This document shows positions 56,847 to 64,000 of a stretch of DNA of 64,000 nucleotides, in pieces. The DNA lies in NCBI RefSeq assembly GCF_030704535.1, contig NC_081817.1:26413001-26477000 (forward strand). The letters run 5' to 3'. The notes beneath the pieces were generated by a model. The model ran no database searches. It saw only the letters and a program-made list of their open reading frames with translations, and was not told where the DNA came from. The DNA is from Vitis vinifera. Lineage: Eukaryota > Streptophyta > Magnoliopsida > Vitales > Vitaceae. Numbering within the stretch: the first letter of the stretch is position 1; every line of letters starts with the position of its first letter. The translations under genes were made by a program, and so were the position numbers.

Positions 56847-57629
56847 ATGGATGATGGAGAGGTAGAGCTTTCAGATCATGTTCTGTTATCAAACCCCAAT
56901 TCATCTAGCAATTTCCAGGGTTCAACCCCGATCGACTCGTTTCTTGATGATTTTCTGAAGAATACAAGAACATGCACTCACACTCACACTTGCAATCCCC
57001 CTGGCCCGGACGCGGCACACACTCATACATGCTATCACACACACACCCAAGTCTTTGCATCCGAAGAAGATGAAGTGCCAAACAATAAAGAACATTTGAT
57101 TTCGAAAGTTAGGAGGCCTTCTGGAAATAGGGAAGCTGTTAGAAAGTATAGAGAGAAGAAGAAGGCACACACAGCTTACTTGGAGGAGGAAGTCAAGAAA
57201 TTGCGCCTATTGAATCAGCAGCTTGTTAAGAAATTGCAAGGGCAGGCAGTTCTTGAAGCCGAGGTTTTGAGGCTGAGGAGCCTTTTGCTGGACCTTAGAG
57301 GAAAGATTGATAATGAGTTGGGTGTTTTCCCCTTCCAGAAGCAGTGTAATACCACTTTGAGTTTCAAGGAAGGTGATTGTGGACTGCAGTCTGCTAGCGG
57401 GGCAATTGACCCGAGGTGTGAGATGGATTTGCCATGCTTCCATCCTCATGTGGGATCATCTTCGCAGGCTAGTATTAGTGGGAGTGGGAAAATGGTGGTT
57501 TCATGGGAGGGAAATTGTCAGCCTGCAGTTGTAGATTGTAGAGGTAACATAAATGATATGGTAAGTGCTGAAGGACACACAATGGACACTGTGGAAGCCT
57601 TGGTGTCGTCCGCATCTCAAGCTGAATGA
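56847..57629 (+). CDS. bZIP19/23: bZIP19/23-type zinc-responsive transcription factor (260 aa)
   Basis: Group F bZIP factor. In Arabidopsis, bZIP19 and bZIP23 activate zinc uptake genes (ZIP family) under zinc deficiency and sense Zn through a Cys/His-rich motif. Here residues 43-67 form that motif: CTHTHTCNPPGPDAAHTHTC then YHTHTQV, with at least three Cys and eight His. The basic region is residues ~88-108 (RRPSGNREAVRKYREKKKAH), with the N-x7-R pattern. The leucine zipper follows to ~150 (LEEEVKKLRLLNQQLVKKL). The C-terminus is Ser/Gly-rich and less typed. Single exon, ATG at 56,847, TGA at 57,627. It is complete and intact, and acts in the nucleus. Only its upstream DNA, not its CDS, is duplicated in copy 1. 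Confidence 0.95.
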   Translation: MDDGEVELSDHVLLSNPNSSSNFQGSTPIDSFLDDFLKNTRTCTHTHTCNPPGPDAAHTHTCYHTHTQVFASEEDEVPNNKEHLISKVRRPSGNREAVRKYREKKKAHTAYLEEEVKKLRLLNQQLVKKLQGQAVLEAEVLRLRSLLLDLRGKIDNELGVFPFQKQCNTTLSFKEGDCGLQSASGAIDPRCEMDLPCFHPHVGSSSQASISGSGKMVVSWEGNCQPAVVDCRGNINDMVSAEGHTMDTVEALVSSASQAE

Positions 57630-57903
57630 CTGAAGGGTGAGACCTGTTTGTAAGTTTCTCATACTTTGATTTTCCTTAACTGATAATCGCTTAAGATATA
57701 GAAGTTATAGCACTTTTCCATTCTGATATGTATATAGTTGGATGTGATAAAGGGTATAGTGCTTTACAGATTGAGTTCCCGTTGATAATGCAGATGTTTG
57801 CCCAAAGATATTGTTAATTAGCCTGATAGAACTATGTACTTACTGAGGGAATTTGTAATTCTGATATATCTGTGACTGCTTGTATGAAGCCGCCTATGAT
57901 GAA

Positions 57904-57909
57904 AATAAA
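57904..57909 (+). terminator. Possible polyadenylation signal of the bZIP gene
   Basis: AATAAA about 275 bp after the stop codon, in a T-rich context. Confidence 0.4.
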
Positions 57910-60893
57910 GCTGTTTTTTTCTTGTTTTAGATGAACATATAAGAAAACATAATAAATTAATGTACTTTTGCTTCCTGGAAACTTTGAAAGCATGCTCGGT
58001 TGATGGAAATACTATATAACATCAGAGTGCAACTCTATTAATAGAATTTCATATTTCTTGTTAGCTTCTTTGAATCAGGGTTAGAAGTGAAATGAATTAT
58101 CATGAAACCAATGGCAGGAGGAGGATGAAATTACCATCCTAATCTCCATTGTGCTTGTTATCATGAAACCGATGGCAGGAGGAGGATGAAGTTACCATCC
58201 AAATCTCCATTGTGCTTGTTTGGTTGAAGAAGAGAAACAATGTGAAGGAGATGCAGAGTCAACTCAAATAATTGTAAGATTCTAAATGCTCTCTACTTTT
58301 CTTTCATCTTGTGACTGAATGGAGCATTAGCTTTATCCCTCCTGTAAAATCGCACAAACCATCGGTGGTTGAAGTAGGTAGCAAGTCCTTTTGATGTGAT
58401 AATCTATATGGGGAACCGATGGGATGCAAAGAGAAGTGGCATATTTGTGATGCTGAGAGGAACGACCAGAAGACTAATAGAAAAGCTAAGAATAGGATAA
58501 CTTGATTTGATACCTAGGGGTATCCCTGATGGTGATAAAATTAGAAAGTCACTAAGTTATTTTGGTTAGTCGAACGAAGACCAAGTGGCAACACCCCCAA
58601 CCGCAATAAGTATAGTGGAATCAGTAATAGGCGTATATCAATGTTGAATTGAGTGCATATTGTTGATATGCCTGAATTATTGTCGGTATAAGATGAATGA
58701 GGCATTTGGACGCATTTTACCTTCCTGAAAGCAAATTTCGGACTCATTATTGATGAAGTATTGGTGTTTTATGAGGAAACTACCAAAAGAATTGTGGGGT
58801 TTTTCTGGAACCAATTACAGGAACTGTCTGAATGAGGTTAGGGAGGTTGAGTTTGACACACAGACACACAAAAACAAAAACAAAAAAAATAAAATACAAA
58901 AAATGTAAATAAAAATTCAGTGCTGTTAATGATGTGTGTATGTTGACTATAAAGGTTAAAGGCATTATACATTCAGTGCAACCATCTTAGCTTTGAGGAT
59001 CAACTCACAACAGGGCTAGGAAAAATTCGCTTTCTGGGTACTTCTTTCAAAAGTTTCATTGTCTTATCTTTCATTTTAGGACATGTAAAATGTACCAGGA
59101 AACTGGTTTCACAGATGACCATTGTGTACCCATTACTACATCATGTGTCTTCCATTTACTTGTTGAGAAGAGAGATTGAAAATCTGAAAATGTTCTATCT
59201 TTTCAGAGTGGTGGTTCTAAGATTTCAAGTGATCTTGACAAGCATTATGTGAGATTGGTTTACAAACTATAGTGATGTATGTACTTGTGTTACCAATGCT
59301 TCATGGCATAAATTTTCACCCTCCAGAATCAACTTTCAGCCAGGAAATGATTTCCTTTACAATGAATGGAGCCTAGTACTTGAGGTCTCAGTGTGAGATT
59401 CAGTCTCAGTTGTTGACATGAGGCTGTTGAAAATTACTTTGGTGGCCCAGTTAATAGCAGCTCCCACTAGCCATTATGCTTGGGCCTATTGGCTGAAAAT
59501 CTACAAAATCTCAATGAAATATTCAAGTGTGTTACTTGTCTTTCTACAAAATCACAAGATAAGTTACGGGGATTTGACCAAATTTGCAGTGCTATCATGT
59601 TCTTATACCGTGCATCAGTACAAATGAAGTGATAGAAAATGCTGGCTCCATTTTCATCAAGGATGGATTCATATCTTCTTGGCATGCCAATTCAACCTTG
59701 ATGTTTTCACAGCAAACAATTCAGTGATAGCCTCCTCTTCCATGTTCATGGGCTTGGTATGCAAGTATCGATCCTTGTCATTGCCCATGCTAGTCGGGAA
59801 TTGGTTCTAATACTATTTATTCCGAATCTATCTTTTTTTTTGGTCCACTAGCTGTTATAACTTGAAACCCCATGGGTATATCCAGATGAATCTGTCTATT
59901 ATGAATGTGGGAATTTCAACATATTGATTCATGAAAACTGAAAGGGCTCAATCACAGGACAGAAATGTACTTTTTTCGGTATCTATCAATCAGTCTCATT
60001 TGTTTATATCCTTCTACTTTGGTCTCGTTTGTTTGTACTATCGTTCAATGGTCTAGATCTCATCATATATATTCAACGGTTAGGATATTTGCTCCGTAGA
60101 TTTTCTAAACCTTGACACTGAATCTATAAGTCATGGGCATTGATCCATCTTCCTACATAAAATCAGACTATTAGAGGTGGGCCGAGTATAAACCTAAGCC
60201 CATTTACATATATCATCTTTCCCTCTCCACTGACTTCTCTAGACCATTTTCTCTGTACTTTCCCATTGTTTTCTCATACTATCTTACTCATCTCCATATT
60301 GAATCATCTTTGACACTTTCAACAGATCATTTAGAATATCAAAGATCCCTTCTGTTTTAAGCAATACCAAATCACCAAAGGGATTAAGAAAATTTATTTT
60401 CGACCAATGGGCCGCATCGAAGTTATGAACAAGGGTTGGAGAATCAACAATTTTTAATACTTGCAGTAAGGATTAAGTTCAAGATCATTAATGGTAACTA
60501 CCAAGTTGGTTGAATTGCTTTAAAAATGATGTGTTTATTGTATTTGATTTGCCAACATGTGCCTGAAAACCTGAAGCAATCTGTTTCCTTCAAATGCCAC
60601 TAACCCAGTATTGTGTGTAAAATACTTCACTGCATTGACAATTTGGCATTGTACTGAAGCAGAAAAACAAAAATAAAGAAGTATAGAAATGCAGATACCA
60701 AACAAAATATGTCTTTAATAAGGTAAGTATTCCATTGAAAGCTAAATAAGTACTTAAAAGGGTATGATGCAAATTGAAGTAACAATCAAATTGAACTCAT
60801 AAGGGTTTGTTCAAGAATTGGTTTTTTAAAAATAATTTCATGTTTTAAATAACAAAAATCTAGTTTTTAAATTTAAAAAGCATATTAAGTAAG
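57910..60893. other. Intergenic, no gene seen
   Basis: Only short unsupported frames (at most 73 codons). It includes a 61-bp tandem duplication at 58,099-58,220 and a (CAAAAA)-like run near 58,868-58,890. No domain is recognisable on either strand. Confidence 0.6.
58099..58220. repeat. 61-bp direct tandem duplication
   Basis: ATCATGAAACC-ATGGCAGG... begins at 58,099 and again at 58,160, with three substitutions between the units. Confidence 0.95.
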
Positions 60894-61345
60894 AGAGTAT
60901 TTGATAAAACATAATACTTATTACTTAATAACTTAAGTTGACTTTAAGTTAAATAATATTTAAATTGTTAATTTAAAACTTATTATTCAATTCTTACTTT
61001 AAGTATTAAGGTTGTTTGATACAATTAACTTAAAATTTATTCTAAATCATTATATTGACATGTTTATCCTTATAAATTATAATTAGGGTAAATAAAGTTG
61101 AGTAATAATGAAGTTCATGGAGTAGCAAAAAAGAGGTTATAAAGGTAATGAGGACAAATTAGAGTAAAAAAAAAAAAAAAAGATGTAGATTTAAGAATAA
61201 ATTGATTATTTTTACTTATTACTTAAAGTCGTTTTTAACTTTAAGTTATTTTTTCAAACATACTTAATTTATTTTAATGACTTAAATTAAGTTATTAAGT
61301 TATTAAAGCATTTTAAGTTATTAAGTTGATTTATCAAACACTCAC
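60894..61345. mobile_element. Probable MITE
   Basis: An AT-rich ~450-bp segment with inverted ends GAGAGTATTTGATAAAAC and, reversed, GTGAGTGTTTGATAAATC. The interior is rich in AAGTTATTAAGT-like repeats. No coding capacity. Confidence 0.5.
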
Positions 61346-64000
61346 TAAATTTTTTATTGAAAAATAGCATTTTGAGAATATCATCTCAGAATAAGTTATT
61401 TTTAGAATAAATTTGTTTTTTAACTTCCTTTTTTCTGTGTAGAGTTTATAAGAAAAAAATTAAAAACAATTAAAAATACTTTGAAAACTTTTGAATTGGG
61501 CAAAAATCTATAGTATCTCTATAAATTAAAAATAATTAAAAAACTAGTTTTTATATAGCCATTTTTAAGAACCATTCAAAAAGGACTACTTTCCAAAATA
61601 TTATTAAAATAAAAAAGTATTTAAGAACAAAAAATATTAAGAAAAAATATTTTTTAATATTGGGTTATATTATAAAAAATACAGAAAAAATATGATTTAA
61701 ATTAATTAAAAATTTATATATTTTCGAATTTATTTTATATCTTACTTCACTTTTTTCTTTTGCCTTTTTCTTTCTTTTTTTTTTTTTTCTCTATTTTCTT
61801 TCTTCCATGTTTTTCCTAAAATTTTCATGGAACAAACATGGCCTTAATGTGATCTCACTTATAAGAAAAACCATGAAAAAATCATTAAGCAAATGTAGTA
61901 ACACCTTATTCAAAATTATGAATCCAAAGTCAAGATAACATGTTTAATAGAAAAATAATGGCTTAATATTATTCATAATGACCTTTTTTACGACATTAAG
62001 AATGTGTTTAGTATTGATTTTAAAAAATATTTTTACTTTTTTTAATACTTAAATGATAAAAAATTTTGGATATCAGAAAAATTAAAAACATTTTTCATTC
62101 ACGCACATGAATCAATATTTGAATAGTTGAAATTGCAAGTAGGAGGTTGTCATCCTAACATAGAGGAAGCTGCATCTTTCTTCAATTAAATTTTTGTTTA
62201 AAAGAATAACGATAATTTATACCATACCCAATGGGAGTGAAAAAGGATCATCATAGTAAATAACATTTCAACCAAATTGTTGGTTTGCCTTTTGAACTCC
62301 AAAATCCCACCAAAACCCAATGAACTAGGGTTGAAATTTTCCAAAGTGGTTCACGGGTTTTTCAGTGCATGGATGTAACTTGTACCATATAAGAATGGAG
62401 TAGGGTCATAAAATATGTCCACACACAAATACAACCTCCAAGCTTTGTGGGGACTCAAGGTGTGACACTTGACCCTTGGTTGTCTTCAACAAATCCATAA
62501 GTCAAGAAACTTTAGGCCATGGAATTGCTGATTTCCACATAAAATCAAAATGGCCGGGGAATAGGGAAATAAGCAGCCCCCACGTTCTCAATGCCTGCCC
62601 ATAAAAAGGGTGCCTCACCCATGTGGGTGCCTAGGCCACGGGCTTGGCTTTGTTCATTAAACGGCAAAATCCAGCAGATACTTCGAACTCTTGTGAAAAA
62701 CCATGTCTTTATCATCCATCAAGCTCCTTCTCATGCATGATCTTAGGTCATAATCACCTATTCGGCCGACATCGGTTTTTTTTTTTCAATTTTCTTTTTG
62801 AAATTTTTGGTTTTATCTCTTGTACGTGGAGGAGTGTGTGATGCTCCCAGACTTGGGATGGTTTTGGAAGGAAGCATTGGTGTTATTCATCATGGTCTAA
62901 CACTTTGTTATTTGCTTACCAATGATGGGACCAGTTTTTCTTTAAGAATTTGCATGAAATGGTTCCTTCAAGTATGTGTATACACACCTACTTTCTTGTA
63001 AGGTTGATGAGTGTCGATCGGGGTATTCAATCGGTGAGAATACATTCAACATGGTCTTGCCAAAAGTTGAAAAGGATGAGAAAAAGTAGGTTTTGCGCTC
63101 CTCTACTCTTCTCACAAATCTCTTTTCAAGAAGAAAAAGAGAAGCAAAGTGTCAAAAAAAAAATATAAAAAATATATATCTTTTGCATATTCTTCTTGCT
63201 TAGAATGTCAATCCAAATACAAACATATCAATCACATTACTAGCTTTTCTTATTCTCACTCAGCCAAAAGTTCATAATGTGTACCTATGCGGTAATAGAG
63301 TCAAGGGAAAATTTATAATCACGAAAAAATCTAGCTTTCAATGAATATATATTAGGGAGCAGAGACGGTGGATAAGTATCGATGATCCATTGCTAAAATT
63401 AAAAGATTCAAGATAGCAAGTGAAAAAGTTGTATGATTTTAGATTTCAACAATAATGATAAAAATTGATTGCACGTTCTCAAATAGCAAATTATCTGACC
63501 AATATTGGAGGTAACAAAAATTATAGAAATATATGATTGTATATATATATAATTTTTTTTATCTAAAATAAAAATATAAAATTAATATTTTAAAATTAAA
63601 AAATTGGAATCAAATGCTTAAATGAAATGAATAAAAACAATCATATATAGACTATGACATGATAAAGAAAACTATTGAATCCAATTAGTCAAACTTGAAT
63701 ATGAACGTGCTAGTGAAGACTAAATTGTAAATTTATTTGATTTAATATAAAAATTGTCCAACAAACGAAACAAAAGTAAAAGGGAATATTTTTTTTAATA
63801 CTAAATATGTTTGAAGTTGGAAAATTATTTTTTCAATAATTGTATTAATGTCATGTCAACGTGGAAATCCATAACGCATACGACAAATCCCAATTTGACA
63901 AATGTACCAATTAAAGACAATTTGAATGTTAAAAGCAATAAAATCTTGAAAAATATTCTAATTTAATTAGCAACCCATCCTAACACAAAAATCCACTTAA
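61346..64000. other. AT-rich intergenic, no gene seen
   Basis: Long A and T runs (e.g. T-run near 61,770-61,790). The frames at 62,644-63,168 are short, overlap in different phases and show no domain. Confidence 0.6.

Noticed and set aside
62644..63168. Short frames near the right end
   Set aside because: 60-72 codons in different phases, no conserved motif, AT-rich context.

Overview
This is plant nuclear DNA: AT-rich, full of LTR retrotransposons, with CC-NBS-LRR (CNL) resistance-gene paralogs of the RPP13-like-1 type and a group-F bZIP (bZIP19/23-like) gene carrying the Cys/His-rich zinc-sensor motif. The gene types fit a woody dicot and I suspect grapevine (Vitis) or a relative, but that is inference. 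No rRNA, tRNA gene or CRISPR array was seen.

The backbone is an old tandem segmental duplication. Copy 1 (about 1-27,380) and copy 2 (about 28,850-56,550) each hold, in order, a truncated LINE-like gene (DUF4283 + endonuclease fragment), a spacer, one CNL gene, about 3.5 kb of downstream DNA and the region upstream of a bZIP gene. Only copy 2 runs on into the bZIP coding sequence. Each copy then decayed differently.

Copy 1: a 76-bp minisatellite (34-2,737 and, reversed, 10,284-11,650) and a ~187-bp tandem array (12,490-13,728) lie where the LINE gene should be continuous. A ~10.2-kb Ty3/Gypsy element of the Tat-like type is split into two halves facing opposite ways (2,738-8,412 minus; 13,729-18,280 plus). 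Its outer ends carry the same 5-bp target duplication (AGTGT), its integrase is cut at one point and resumes in the other half, and copy 2 keeps the empty site (42,938-42,942). Re-inverting 2,738-13,728 repairs both the Gypsy element and the LINE gene, so I read this as an ~11-kb inversion. The CNL gene here (19,506-23,835) is broken by an 11-bp deletion.

Copy 2: the LINE-like gene is split by a 6.7-kb Copia element (30,232-36,975, TSD GTAAA) whose RT active-site tyrosine codon is now a stop. Downstream is a 2.8-kb non-autonomous chromovirus derivative (38,137-40,968) that joins gag to a chromodomain and lacks pol. Then come a ~1-kb direct duplication, a ~1-kb fold-back element with palindromic modules (44,317-45,332), and a CNL gene (46,110-52,890) interrupted by a 2.4-kb deleted Copia element (47,453-49,887, TSD TTTCC). 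With the insert removed, this CNL has exactly the length that copy 1 would have without its deletion (1,446 aa).

The bZIP gene at 56,847-57,629 is the only clearly intact host gene. The last 6 kb (57,630-64,000) is AT-rich intergenic DNA with a 61-bp duplication and a likely MITE.
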